From UBA964 sp037444685 (GTDB lineage: Bacteria; Pseudomonadota; Gammaproteobacteria; Steroidobacterales; Steroidobacteraceae): 64,000 nucleotides of DNA. The DNA lies in NCBI GenBank assembly GCA_037444685.1, contig JBBILX010000001.1, positions 542,784 to 606,783 of the forward strand, read 5' to 3'. Below, piece after piece: positions 35,163 through 45,800 of this stretch. The notes under the pieces are model-generated. The model was not told the DNA's origin. It saw only the letters and a program-made list of their open reading frames with translations, and searched no databases. Position numbers and translations under genes: made by a program. Every line of letters begins with the position of its first letter. The first letter of the stretch is position 1.

Positions 35163-35414
35163 CTATTGCTCGAAGTTCGCGAGCGTGCGGGTCTCGGCGG
35201 CCTCGTTGGCGCGGTTCTGCGCCTCGCCGACGAGTCCGCGCCCGTCACCGTCCTCGTCCCCGGACAGCGCAGCCGCGGCGACCGACGTCTGCCCACGAAC
35301 GATGTCGCCGAACGCGGTGTAGACCGCGATCGCGGCGATCGCGATCAGTGCAACGATGATGATGTATTCGGTCATGCCCTGACCGGCAAGGCGACGAATG
35401 ATCGGCGTTTTCAT
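35163..35414 (-). CDS. flp: Flp-type pilin
   Basis: Major pilin of the Tad pilus. Leader MKTPIIRRLAG is followed by QGMTEYIIIVALIAIAAIAVY: after cleavage at Gly11 the mature protein has Glu5-Tyr6, the hallmark of Flp pilins. The mature chain of about 72 residues has an acidic Gly/Asp-rich middle (SGDEDGDGRG), longer than many Flp proteins. GGGAG is six bases before the ATG. It is the first gene of the cluster and likely has its own promoter in the 96-base gap upstream. Confidence 0.9.
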   Translation of the reverse strand: MKTPIIRRLAGQGMTEYIIIVALIAIAAIAVYTAFGDIVRGQTSVAAAALSGDEDGDGRGLVGEAQNRANEAAETRTLANFEQ

Positions 35415-35510
35415 GGGTGGCTCCCTGAGTATCCGGCCCGCTGCCGGGAAGCCATTGCAGCCGATCACGACGTGCCGGGCACGCGCCGAATCTGGCGCGC
35501 CCGCGCAGAT

Positions 35511-37235
35511 TCAGAACGACTCGTCGCGCGGGGTCAGCGCCGTATCGTCGAGTCCATTAAGCAGACGGAAGATCGCAGCCACGCGCGGCAGATCGTAGCG
35601 CGTGAAGAGTCGACAGGCCGCCATCTTGCCTTCGTAGAACGCGCGCTCGCCCTCGCCTCGAGCTTCGCCGGAACGCAGCGCGGCCGCGGCGACCGCTGCC
35701 TGCGCGCAGCGCACTGATCAGCCGCCGCGTCGTTTGCATGAGCTGGCCCGCCGCCATCGCGAGAGTGCGGCACTCGGCGGCGAGTCCGCCCACGGAGATG
35801 GCGCCCTTGATCGTCGCTTCGATCTTGGCGGGCAGGATCTGCATGGCGCGACCCTGCTCCTGCATGATCTTGCGGCCGAGCAGGTCGAGGCCGTGGATCC
35901 CGTGCGTACCCTCGTGGATCATGCTCAGGCGGTTGTCGCGGTAGAGCCGTTCGACCGGGTGATCGCGTGCGTAGCCCGCGTCACCGAGCACCTGGATCGC
36001 GAGCTTGTGGGCCTCGAGACACTGCTCTGCGGGCCAGCACTTCACCATTGGCGTGAGCAGCTCCAGCAGCAGCCGCGAGCGATGTCGGGACTCCTCGCTG
36101 GACGCCACCGCGATGTCGTCGACGAGGCGCGCGCAATAGAGCGCGAACGCGAGTCCCCCCTCGACCCGCACCTTCTGCGCGAGCAGCATGCGCCGCACGT
36201 CGGCGTGTTCGATGATGGGCACCGGCTCGCTCGCGGGATCGCGCTGCGCCAGCGTGCGACCCTGGCGGCGTTGCCGCGCGTACTCGAGCGAGTAACGGTA
36301 ACCCGTGAACCCGATGCCGACGGCTCAGAGACGGACCGCTACGCGGGCCTCCTTCATCAGCTGGAACATATAGCCGAGCCCGTGCCGCTCGTGTCCGATC
36401 AGCTCGCCGATGCAGGGCTCCCGGTTGCCGAACGCCAATGCCGTGTTGACATGGGCGCGCCAGCCCATCTTGTGATTGAACCCGATCAGCGACACGCCGT
36501 TGGGCGCGCCGACCTCGCCTCGGGCGTCGACCGGCGATGCGGAACCGCGAACAGTGACAGGCCCTTGACGCCAGCAGGCGCATCCAGCGTGCGCGCGAGG
36601 ACCATGTGCAGGATATTCTCTCCCATTTCGTGCTCGCCTCCGGAGATCCACATCTTGCTGCCGCGGATCTTGTAACGACCGTCGCCGCGCGGCGTGGCCA
36701 GCGTACGGATGTCCGCGAGCGAAGAGCCCGCCTGGGATTCAGACAGGCACATGGTGCCGAGCCAGCGGCCCTCGTGCAGAGGCGGCAGGAAACGTCGCTG
36801 CTGCGGCGCGCTCGCGAAGCTGGCAATGAGGTTCGAAACACCCTGCGTCAGCATCACGTAAGACTGGAAGGCCACGTTGGCCGAGGCGAACACGGCACCG
36901 CAGACCTGCGCGAGCAGTACCGGCATGCCGAGCCCTCCCTGCCCGCGCTCGAACGGCATCGCGATGAAGCCCGCCGCAGCGTCGCTGTCGACGGCAGTCC
37001 GGGCGCAGTTCGGCAGCAACACCCGTCCGTCGACCAGGTGCCGTTCGTCGACGTCCATGACCTGCGCATACGGCGCTAACCGTTCGGCAGCGATGTCGTA
37101 GGCCGTATCGATCACCGTCTCGATCGTCGGGCGGTCGTGCTCGGCGAAGCGACGTTGCCGCAGCAACTCGTCGAGCCGCAGCAAGTCGAACAGCTGAAAG
37201 CCGAGCTCGCGTCGCGGCAACAGCGTATCGGTCAC
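35511..37235 (-). pseudogene. Acyl-CoA dehydrogenase pseudogene (two frameshifts and one in-frame stop)
   Basis: The remains span a ~575-aa acyl-CoA dehydrogenase of the type with an extra C-terminal domain. GTG 37235 starts an open frame through MCLSESQAGSSLADIRTLA and GLSLFAVP. Near 36535 the frame changes, consistent with one lost base, and continues VGAPNGVSLIGFNHKMG to MKEARVAVRL. A TGA at 36325-36327 then stands where relatives have Gly. The same frame goes on through GFTGYRYSLEYARQR and YRDNRLSMIHEGTHGIHGLDLLGRK. Near 35710 the frame shifts again and ends FYEGKMAACRLFTRYDLPR...DES. The GTG overlaps the stop of the upstream flavoprotein gene, so it was part of that operon. The other genes of the window are intact, which favours true decay over poor sequence. 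Confidence 0.83.
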
Positions 37236-39217
37236 AGGGCGTTCCCGAGCGCATGGCCTTCCGCCGTGGCGGCGAGCACCGTGCGCGGAATCAGGCTGTC
37301 GCCGACCCTGCTGACTGGCAAGCCATGGCCGCGCAGAGGTCGCCAGAGTGCCAGCGACGGTCGTCGCGGCGTGCTGTAGGAGACCAGCGCGACCTCCGGC
37401 ACCGTGAGGACGTCACCGTTGTAAACGTTGCGCAGGCCCACTTCGCCACGCTCCCAGACCGAAGCCGGGTCCAGCTCGACGAACGGCACGACGCGAATCC
37501 GCTTCTGATTGAAGCGGCGCTCGATGCCAAGACGGGTCACGAGCGGGACATCATGGGCGATCGAGGCACGCGGAGTCGCGAGCACGACCGAGTCGAACCA
37601 GCGGAGCAGCCACTCGGCTGCCCCGTAAGTGCCTTCGGTGTGGTCCATGTCGAAGATGACCGCCGTGCCGCCCTGACGCTCGCCGAGCCCCGCCAGCATC
37701 GGCACGAGTTCGCGCAGCGACAGGATGGCGCCGTCGTCCTGCAGCGACGCGGGCAGCGATTCGGGCCAGCTCATCTGCGAACCGGTCGCGAGCACGACGT
37801 GATCCGGGTCGAGTGCGAGCACATCTTCGACGGTCGCCTGCACGCCGAGCTCGAGTCGCACCCCGGCCCGCTTGGCCGCGAGCTGCTGATAATCGTAGAT
37901 GCTCGAGAGGTGCTCGCCGCCAGGAAGCAGCGCGTGCAGGCGTGTCTTGCCACCTGGCTCGCTGCCGCGGCCGAACACGGTGACCTCGTGCCCGCGCGCC
38001 GCCGCGACCCACGCGGCCTCCATGCCCGCAATTCCGGCTCCGACCACCACGATGCGCCGGCGGGATGTCGCGCGCGCGGGCCACCAGTCGACCTCGTCGG
38101 GCTGCGCGACACGCGGATTGTTGTCGCAGGCGAGCGGCTTGCCCTCGATGATCGTGCCCCAGCACGTATTGCATGAGACGCAGTAACGGATCTCGGCCTC
38201 CCGCCCCGCCCTCGCCTTGAGCGGCCAGGCCGGATCGGTGACCAGCGGGCGGCCCAGGCCAATGAGGTCGGCCTCGTCGCGTGCCAGAATGCCCTCCGCC
38301 TCGGCCGGATCCGTGATCAGGCCGAGCGCCACGACTGGCACCCCACGGCAATGCGCCCGCAGCGCGCGTGTGACCGCAACGAATGGCGCGCGCGGACCAT
38401 TCATGTCCGGTATGTGCAGATCGAGCGTGTTGGCGTGCGATCCCCAGCAGTAGCTGACGAAGTCGACCGACTCGGGAATGACGAGCAGTCGCGTGATCGC
38501 TGCGGCCTCCTGCGGATCGATGCCGCCCGGAACGCCGTCGTCGCCGGGCAGCTTGAGGCCGATTGCGAAACCTGGGCCGCAGCGGGCGCGGATCGCCTGC
38601 ACGGTCTCGGCGACGAAACGCACGCGATTCTCGAGCGGACCCCCGTACTGGTCGTCGCGGACGTTCGAACGGGCCGACATGAACTGATGGAACAGGTGAC
38701 CGTGGCCGCAGGAGAGCTCTACGCCGCTGAAACCGCAACGTTCGAGACGTGCCGCCGAATCGGCGAACTCATCGACCATCCTGCGGATCTCGTCGACCTC
38801 GAGTTCGCGCGGCACCGTCCAGGACAGGTCGTCGGGCAAGGGCGACGGGCCGATGGCATTCGGAGTACGGCCCCTCTCGTGACGTCCGCGCCCCGGATCC
38901 TGGATCTGGCCGATCAGCCGACAGTCCTCGCGCTCGACCGCCTCGGCGAGACCCTGCAGCTCGACGATGCCCTCGTCGCTCCAGATCCTGAGCTTGTGCG
39001 GCAGGACCTGATGACGGGCCACGCTCAAGGATTCGGTCACGACCATTGCCGCGCCGCCGCGCGCGCGGTTTGCGAAGTAATCGATCAGGCGCGGCGCGGC
39101 CTTCATCCCCACGGCCATCCGTGTGCTCATCGATGCGTGCACGATCCGATTGCGCAGGCGCAGACGGCCCGCCTGCAGCGGGCTGAAGAGCAGCGGATAG
39201 GGATTCTCGACGCTCAT
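37232..39217 (-). CDS. Old-yellow-enzyme family iron-sulfur flavoprotein (dienoyl-CoA reductase/TMADH-like)
   Basis: Residues 1-340 form an FMN barrel (YGGPLENRVRF near 191). Cys346, 349, 352 and 364 form a C-x2-C-x2-C-x11-C 4Fe-4S motif, the spacing of trimethylamine dehydrogenase rather than the x2-x3-x11 of FadH. A dinucleotide-binding domain starts at VVGAGIAGMEAA near 391. The Tyr that donates a proton in FadH (GYL context) reads His here (GHL, about 174), so dienoyl-CoA reductase activity is uncertain. It lies between the NCS1 permease gene and the dehydrogenase pseudogene, suggesting a reductive or demethylating step on an imported compound. Confidence 0.88.
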   Translation of the reverse strand: MSVENPYPLLFSPLQAGRLRLRNRIVHASMSTRMAVGMKAAPRLIDYFANRARGGAAMVVTESLSVARHQVLPHKLRIWSDEGIVELQGLAEAVEREDCRLIGQIQDPGRGRHERGRTPNAIGPSPLPDDLSWTVPRELEVDEIRRMVDEFADSAARLERCGFSGVELSCGHGHLFHQFMSARSNVRDDQYGGPLENRVRFVAETVQAIRARCGPGFAIGLKLPGDDGVPGGIDPQEAAAITRLLVIPESVDFVSYCWGSHANTLDLHIPDMNGPRAPFVAVTRALRAHCRGVPVVALGLITDPAEAEGILARDEADLIGLGRPLVTDPAWPLKARAGREAEIRYCVSCNTCWGTIIEGKPLACDNNPRVAQPDEVDWWPARATSRRRIVVVGAGIAGMEAAWVAAARGHEVTVFGRGSEPGGKTRLHALLPGGEHLSSIYDYQQLAAKRAGVRLELGVQATVEDVLALDPDHVVLATGSQMSWPESLPASLQDDGAILSLRELVPMLAGLGERQGGTAVIFDMDHTEGTYGAAEWLLRWFDSVVLATPRASIAHDVPLVTRLGIERRFNQKRIRVVPFVELDPASVWERGEVGLRNVYNGDVLTVPEVALVSYSTPRRPSLALWRPLRGHGLPVSRVGDSLIPRTVLAATAEGHALGNAL

Positions 39218-39220
39218 CGC

Positions 39221-40561
39221 TCACCCGGCGGGGCCGCCGGCTGGCTGCCATGCGCGCTCGAGGGGACGCAGCGTCACGTAGAGCGCGACCGAGGCGAGCA
39301 GGCCGAGCAGCGATGGCGCGATCGCGAGCCAGGGCAGGGCCGCGGCGAGCTCGGCTGCGTAGGCCGCGCAGAGCGCGCCACCGACGAAGCTCACGATCGC
39401 TGCGAGGTTCCACGCATGCGCCGGTTCGGCTTCCCACTGGGCGCGCTGCACCGAGCGCACGAGGTAGTAGTCCGCGATCACGGGACCGATCACGGGCGGC
39501 ACGACCGTGGCGAGCAGACCGATCCAGTCGAGGAACCGCTCGTAGATTCCTAGCCCGAGCACCGTGCCGAGCAGCCCACAGACCAGCACGGTGACGCGTT
39601 TGGGTTTGCGGAACAGCGACGCCGTCTGTACTGACGGGAGGTAGAGATTCGTGTCGCCGGTGGTCCACAAGGCCAGCGTCATGCCGATTAGCGCGAACAC
39701 GCCGATCCAGCCGCCGAGGGAGCCCATGTAGGTGGTGAAATCCGGGCTGCCCGACACCACGGCGCCGAGCGATCCGACCAGGTGCAGGAAGGTCTGATCG
39801 ACGACCAGCACGACGAAAGGAATCGCGGTGGCGACGGCCAGCGACCGCGCGAAACGCGCGTATTCGGCCATGACCACCGCGCCGACGATCCAGGAACCGA
39901 CGACGAGATTGATCGCCTCGAGACCCGTCAGCGGCGAGCGCGCCGCCGTCGTCGCCGACAGCTCGAGCAATGGCGCGAGACCGCCGACCTTGCCCACGTT
40001 GAGCCAGATCGAATAGAGGCCGACGCCCACGAGGATGACCATCGACGGCAGTCCGACCTTCTCGAGACCCTTGACGCCGAAGAGAGTCGTGCCCGTATAG
40101 AGCAGCCCTGCGAAGACGGCGACGGCATAGAACAGCGCCGTACCGGGTGCCTGCGTCCACACCTGCGCGAAGGCACCGACGACGATGCCCTGCCAACCGA
40201 TCGTCAGCAGCGCGATGAAGACTACCGGTAGGTAGGCGCCGAGCCGACCGTAGACGGCACGGAACAGCAGCGAGCTGTTGCAACCGGTGCGGAATGCGAT
40301 GATCCCTACCAGCGCCCCGATCGCGAAGTTGACGAGATTGCCGAGCAGCGAGTACCAGAGCAGGTCGGGCCAGAGACGCAGCCCCGCGCCGAGCGCGCCC
40401 CCGGTCAGGAGTCCAGTGATCAGGAAGCCCCAACCGAAGGCCAGCGCGAGCAGCGGGCCGCCCGCGCGCCGCTGTTCCGGGCCCAGCGCGCCGAGCGGAT
40501 TGTCGGCGCTGCGGCGCTCCGCCTGCTCGTCGAACCTGAAGAATTGCCCGATTCGTGACAT
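39221..40561 (-). CDS. NCS1-type (cytosine/purine/allantoin-like) permease
   Basis: About 12 hydrophobic segments with features of the nucleobase:cation symporter-1 family: NPLGALGPEQRRAGGPLLALAFGWGFL near the N-terminus, GCNSSLLFRAVYGRLGAYLP, and VVPPVIGPVIADYYLVR near the C-terminus. GGAGG eight bases before ATG 40561 defines the start. First gene of an operon with the flavoprotein and the acyl-CoA dehydrogenase pseudogene, and divergent from the MHS transporter. Probably imports a nucleobase or other N-heterocycle with H+ or Na+. Confidence 0.85.
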   Translation of the reverse strand: MSRIGQFFRFDEQAERRSADNPLGALGPEQRRAGGPLLALAFGWGFLITGLLTGGALGAGLRLWPDLLWYSLLGNLVNFAIGALVGIIAFRTGCNSSLLFRAVYGRLGAYLPVVFIALLTIGWQGIVVGAFAQVWTQAPGTALFYAVAVFAGLLYTGTTLFGVKGLEKVGLPSMVILVGVGLYSIWLNVGKVGGLAPLLELSATTAARSPLTGLEAINLVVGSWIVGAVVMAEYARFARSLAVATAIPFVVLVVDQTFLHLVGSLGAVVSGSPDFTTYMGSLGGWIGVFALIGMTLALWTTGDTNLYLPSVQTASLFRKPKRVTVLVCGLLGTVLGLGIYERFLDWIGLLATVVPPVIGPVIADYYLVRSVQRAQWEAEPAHAWNLAAIVSFVGGALCAAYAAELAAALPWLAIAPSLLGLLASVALYVTLRPLERAWQPAGGPAG

Positions 40562-40638
40562 CGACGCGTCCTCCCTCGCCGGCAAGGATAGACCGCCCGC
40601 GCCCGAAGGAGGAGGGAAACCCGGTAAGATGTCGCGCG

Positions 40639-42000
40639 ATGAGCGCAACCCTGCCGGGCGCGAGCCCGACCACAGCCGACGATCGCACCGCGATGACGCG
40701 CGTGGTCACCGCCGCCTCGCTCGGCACGGCTTTCGAGTATTACGACTTCCTGCTCTATGGCAGTCTCGCCGCGTTCTTCGGTGTGCTGTTCTTCCCGCCC
40801 GGCAACGAGACCGCGGGACTGCTCGCGAGCCTCGCGACGTTCGGTGCCGGCTTTGCGATCAGGCCCCTCGGTGCGCTGCTGTTCGGCCGTCTCGGCGACC
40901 GGCTCGGCCGCAAGCAGACCTTCCTGATCACCATCGTACTGATGGGCCTGTCGACGGCGCACGTCGGCGTCCTGCCCACCTTCGAGAGCATCGGCTGGTG
41001 GGCTCCGACCCTGCTCGTCATGCTGCGGCTCGTGCAGGGGCTCGCACTCGGCGGTGAATACGGCGGCGCCGCGGTCTACATCGCCGAGCATTGCTCGCCC
41101 AGCCAGCGCGGGTTCTACACGGCGTGGATCCAGTCGACCGCGACGCTCGGACTCGTGATGTCGCTGCTGGTCATCCTCGCCTGCCGCTGGAGCATGAGCG
41201 AGGCGGACTTCCGCGACTGGGGCTGGCGCATACCGTTCCTGGTCTCCGTGCTGCTGCTTGCGCTGTCGGTCTACATCCGCGCGCGCCTTGGCGAGTCGCC
41301 TCTGTTCCAGCAGCTGCGCGAGCGGGGCCGCCTGTCGTCGGCGCCCATCCGCGAGAGTTTCGTCGATGCCGCGAACCGCCCGCGTGTCATTGCCGCGCTG
41401 ATCGTCGGTGCGGCCATGGCCGTGATCTGGTATTCGGCGCAGTTCTATTCGCTCGTGTTCATGCAGACCACGTTGCGCGTCGACCCGGTCACCGCGCCGC
41501 TGCTCTCGGTCGTCGCGCTGCTGCTCGGTGTGCCGCTGTTCGTGGCAGCCGGCGCCCTCTCGGACCGCATCGGTCGCAAGCCCGTGCTGCTCGCGGGCAT
41601 GCTGCTGGCGGCCGTTTGCATTCAGCCAGTCTACCAGGCCCTTGGCGCGCTCGCGCCGCTCACGCCGGTCGATTCCCTGACCGCATTGGGACTCGAGCAC
41701 CTCGAGCTCATCGCGCTGCTGCTCGTCATGATCTTCGCCGCGGCACTCGCGTGCGGCCCGGGCGCAGCCTTCCTCGCCGAGCTCTTTCCTACGCGTATAC
41801 GCTACACCTCGCTGTCGCTGCCTTACCATCTGACGAGCGCGTGGTTCGGCGGCTTCATGCCGTTCGTCGCCTCCAGCCTCACGGCGCGCAGCGGCGACCC
41901 CTACGCCGGCCTCTGGTATCCAGTCGTCGTCGCGGCCACTTGCCTCCTGCTGGCGCTGCGTTACGTGCCCGAAACCATACTCACCCGGCACGAGGACTGA
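40639..42000 (+). CDS. MFS transporter, metabolite:H+ symporter (MHS) type
   Basis: The 453-aa protein has the MHS hallmarks: ASLGTAFEYYDFLLYGSLAAFFG, FAIRPLGALLFGRLGDRLGRKQTFLITI, QGLALGGEYGGAAVYIAEH, and the mid-protein ALSDRIGRKPVLLAG. Relatives import small carboxylates, shikimate or proline/betaine. ATG 40639 is preferred; the ribosome site is weak. It is followed by the LOG-family gene and is divergent from the permease operon across 77 bases. Substrate not readable. Confidence 0.9.
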   Translation: MSATLPGASPTTADDRTAMTRVVTAASLGTAFEYYDFLLYGSLAAFFGVLFFPPGNETAGLLASLATFGAGFAIRPLGALLFGRLGDRLGRKQTFLITIVLMGLSTAHVGVLPTFESIGWWAPTLLVMLRLVQGLALGGEYGGAAVYIAEHCSPSQRGFYTAWIQSTATLGLVMSLLVILACRWSMSEADFRDWGWRIPFLVSVLLLALSVYIRARLGESPLFQQLRERGRLSSAPIRESFVDAANRPRVIAALIVGAAMAVIWYSAQFYSLVFMQTTLRVDPVTAPLLSVVALLLGVPLFVAAGALSDRIGRKPVLLAGMLLAAVCIQPVYQALGALAPLTPVDSLTALGLEHLELIALLLVMIFAAALACGPGAAFLAELFPTRIRYTSLSLPYHLTSAWFGGFMPFVASSLTARSGDPYAGLWYPVVVAATCLLLALRYVPETILTRHED

Positions 42001-42053
42001 CCCGACATGAACGACCGCACGGCCCGCGCCGCAGGTGCCGGAGAGCCAGTGGC

Positions 42054-42815
42054 GTGAACCCGATCGAACGCAGCCATCCGCGCTTCGGCGACGGCCTCGC
42101 GGAGCACGATCTCGACTTCCTCGCCAGCGACGACGCTAGGCCTGCCCGCCTGCTGCTCGAATTCCTGCGCGCCGAGGTCAAGCTCTGTCGCGGCCACATT
42201 CACTCGACCGTCGTCATCTGGGGCAGCGCCCGGGTCCCCGCCCCGGGCGTGCCGCCCGCAAACGGTCAGGCCCGACTCGCGCGTTGGGCGACCTACTATG
42301 AGGAGGCGCGCCAGCTCGCGGCGCTGCTGGCCGCCAGGGCGGGCAGCACCGAGTGCCGCGACTTCATCGTCGCGACGGGTGGCGGTCCTGGCATCATGGA
42401 GGCCGCCAACCGCGGCGCCAGCGAGATGGGCGAGATCACGCTCGGGCTCAACATCGAATTGCCACGCGAGCAGCGGCTGAATCCCTACGTCCGCCCGGAA
42501 TGGAGCATCCAGTTCCACTACTTTGCGCTGCGCAAGCTGCACTTCATGCTGCGTGCGAGGGCGCTGGTCGCCTTTCCAGGCGGCTTTGGCACGCTCGACG
42601 AACTGTTCGAGGCCCTGACACTCGTGCAGACGGGCAGGATCGAGCGCATTCCCATCGTCCTGGTCGGACGCGAGTACTGGCGTCGCGTGATCGACTGGAA
42701 CTACCTCGTCGATGAAGGGTTCATCGACGCGGCCGATCGTGATCTGCTCACGATCGTGGAGACAGGGCGGGAAGCGGCTCGGACCGTTCTGTCCTGCTAC
42801 GGCGCTTCGCCTTGA
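42054..42815 (+). CDS. LOG-family protein (TIGR00730-like nucleotide 5'-monophosphate phosphoribohydrolase)
   Basis: Conserved motifs of the former lysine-decarboxylase-like family are present: IVATGGGPGIMEAANRGA and the signature PGGFGTLDELFEALTLVQTGRI. Relatives cleave nucleoside monophosphates such as AMP or cytokinin ribotides. GTG 42054 with GGAGAG upstream is the likely start. The N-terminal ~60 residues are longer than in minimal LOG proteins. Its 3' end overlaps the convergent RND pump gene by 68 bases. Confidence 0.88.
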   Translation: MNPIERSHPRFGDGLAEHDLDFLASDDARPARLLLEFLRAEVKLCRGHIHSTVVIWGSARVPAPGVPPANGQARLARWATYYEEARQLAALLAARAGSTECRDFIVATGGGPGIMEAANRGASEMGEITLGLNIELPREQRLNPYVRPEWSIQFHYFALRKLHFMLRARALVAFPGGFGTLDELFEALTLVQTGRIERIPIVLVGREYWRRVIDWNYLVDEGFIDAADRDLLTIVETGREAARTVLSCYGASP

Positions 42816-45800
42816 TCCGGTCGGTGATATGGGCTACCGAGAGGTAGACCGCCGGCACGACCAGCAGCGACAGCAGCGTCGAAGTCAGCAGGCCGCCGAT
42901 CACCGACAGTCCGAGAGGGGCTCGGAAGTTGCCGTCAGGCCCCAGGCCGAGCGCGATCGGCAGCATGCCTGCGCCCATCGCGATCGTCGTCATGATGACG
43001 GGTCGCGCACGCTTGCGGCAGGCGTCGATGATCGCGTCAATGCGCGACAGGCCTAGGTCGCGCTCGCCGATGATCGCGTAGTCGACGATCAGGATCGAAT
43101 TCTTGGTCGCGATACCGGTCAGCAGCAGGAGTCCGATCAGCGACGGCACCGAGAGGGCGTAGCCGGACAGCAGCAGCATGCCGAAGGCGCCGCCGCCGGC
43201 CAGCGGTACGGCCGAGAGGATCGTGAGCGGCTGGGTGACGCTGTTGAACAGCAGCAGCAGCACGACGTAGACCGACAGGACTCCGGTGAGCATCGCGAAT
43301 GCGAAACCGACGAACAGCTCGATGAAGGCCTCGGAATCGCCGGTCGGCAGGACGCGCACGCCGGGCGGCAGCTTCTGCATCACTTCGAGCCGGTTGACCT
43401 GTCGCATCACGGTGTTGAGTGGCAGACCGTTGAGCTCTGCGGTGACCGTGATGTTGCGCTCCCGATCGAGCCGGTCGATGGTCGAAGGCCCGCTGCCCTC
43501 GCTGATCGTGGCCACGGCCGACAGCGGCACCGGACCGTTCTTGCCGTTGACACGCAGCGTCGAGAACACCGAGCGGTCGGCGAGTGCACGCTCGTCGATC
43601 TGCACGCGGATCGGCACCTGCCGCTCGGCGAGATTGAGTTTCGCGAGCCGCTGACGAATGTCGCCGCTGGTGGCGATGCGCGCCGCTTCGGCGATGTCCA
43701 CCGTCGAGACGCCGAGATCCGCGGCGCGGGCCGGATCCGGCTGGATCACGATCTCAGGACGCAGCAGGGCCGCCGAGGAGGAGACGCTACCGATGCCAGG
43801 GATCGTGCGAATGCCCGCCGCCAGCGCGTTTGCGGCCGCGGCGAGCTGCTGCACGTCCTTGCCGGCCAGCACGAGCTGCAGTTCGGAGCCGGGCCCACCA
43901 CCCGTGAAACTGAGCCGGACACCGGGCACGTCGCGCAAGCGCCGCCGCACCTCGTCCTCGAGCTCCTGCGTCGATCGTTTCGAGTCCTTGCGGAACTGCA
44001 GTGTGAGCGAGGCGGTGCGCACCTCGGGCAGGCTCACGCCACCGCCACCATGACCACCCTTGGCCGTACCGACCCCCGTGTAGACGCTCTCGATCTCGGG
44101 CATGCGGGTCAGCAGCGCTCGCACCTCCTCGGACGCGCGGATGGTGTCCTCGAGCCTCGCGCCCGGCGGCAGTTCGACCTGCAACTGCACGCGACGCTGA
44201 TCCGAGGCGGGCACGAAGGTCTTGGGAATGAACGGCACGAGCGCCAGGGACAGGATGAACGTCACGAGCGCGAGCACCACCGTCAAGCGTCGGTGCTCGA
44301 TGGCCTTGCGCACCCATCCGAGATACCAGACCATGAGCGGCGAGTCGGCGGCGGAGTGCGGCAGACCCTTCATGAAGTACGCCGCCAGCATCGGCGTGAG
44401 CAGCCGCGCCACCAGCAGCGAGAACAGTACCGCCGCGGCCGCAGTCCAGCCGAATTCGCGGAAGAACTTGCCCGTGACGCCCGGCAGGAAAGCCACCGGC
44501 ACGAACACCGCGGCGAGCGTCGCGGACGTCGCGATCACCGCGATGCCGATCTCGTTCGAGGCATCGATCGCCGCCTGCATCGGCGTCTTGCCCATGGCGC
44601 GGTGCCGCGCCACGTTCTCGACCTCGACGATCGCATCGTCGACGAGGATGCCGATCACGACGGCCAGCGCGAGCAGCGACAGCAGGTTCAGGCTGAAGCC
44701 GAACCAGTGCATGACCGCGAACGTCGGCATGATCGACAGCGGCAGCGCGATCGCCGAGATCCAGGTTGCACGCCAGTCGCGCAGGAACCACCAGACGACG
44801 ATCACCGCGAGCAGCGCCCCCTCCCAGAGCATCGTGATCGAGGCGTCGTAAGATGCCTCGGCCTGCTCGACCGACGAGGCCACTTCGATGAATCGCAGCC
44901 CGGGGTGCTCGGACTCGAGACGCGCGAGCGCCTCGCGAACCCCCTTGCCGACCGCGACTTCGCTGGATCCGCGAGTGCGCGTGATCGACACCGCGACGAC
45001 TGGCTTGCCATTGAGGAGTGCCGCATCGCGCGGCAACGCGGACCCGTCCTCGACCGCAGCGAGTGCACCGAGCCGCACGCTGCGGCCATCGGGCAGGAAG
45101 ATCGGGTAATCGGCCAGCTCGCTCGCCGTGCGTACCGTCGCGACGGTACGCACGGACTGTTCGGCGCCGCCCTGCTCGGCGCGGCCACCGGGCCGCTCCA
45201 CCTGGAGCCTGGCGAGCTGGCTCGAAATCGCGCCGGCGGTCACGCCATAGGCCTGCAGCGCGTCGGGTCGGACGTTGACGCGGATCTCGCGCGTGACGCC
45301 ACCATTGCGCGTGACGCCGCCTACGCCCGGGACTCCGAACAGGGCCTTCGTGACCGTGTCGTCGACGAACCAAGACAGCTCGTCCGGCGCGAGCCGATCG
45401 TACTGCACGACGTAAGCGAGCAACGTCGCGCCGATCAGGTTGATGCGTTGAATCTGCGGCTCATCGATGTCGTTCGGCAGCTCCGGCCGGATTCTGGCCA
45501 CCGCGTCGCGGACCTCGTCGAGCGCCTCATCAAGGTCACGTCCGAGCTCGAACTCGATGCTCGTGACAGAGGTGCCCTCGCTGATCGTCGAGCGGATCTT
45601 GTCGATCCCGGCAATGCTCGCGACCGCGTCCTCGATCCGGCGCGTCACGTCGGTTTCGAGCTGCGAGGGCGTCGCGCCGGAGAGATTGACGGTGACGCGG
45701 ACCTGCGGCAGCGCGATGTCTGGAAGCGAGGAAATCGGCAGTTGACGCAGACCGAAGATGCCGAGCACGCAGAGGACGACGAAGACCAGCGCGGCCGGCA

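Noticed and set aside
35415..35510. Sigma-54 promoter before flp
   Set aside because: A GGCAC element is present but no GC at the required spacing; no promoter call is justified.
42007..42057. 17-codon ORF (ATG 42007) ending at the LOG-family start
   Set aside because: Could be a leader peptide by its stop/start overlap, but no ribosome site or composition supports it; too short to claim.
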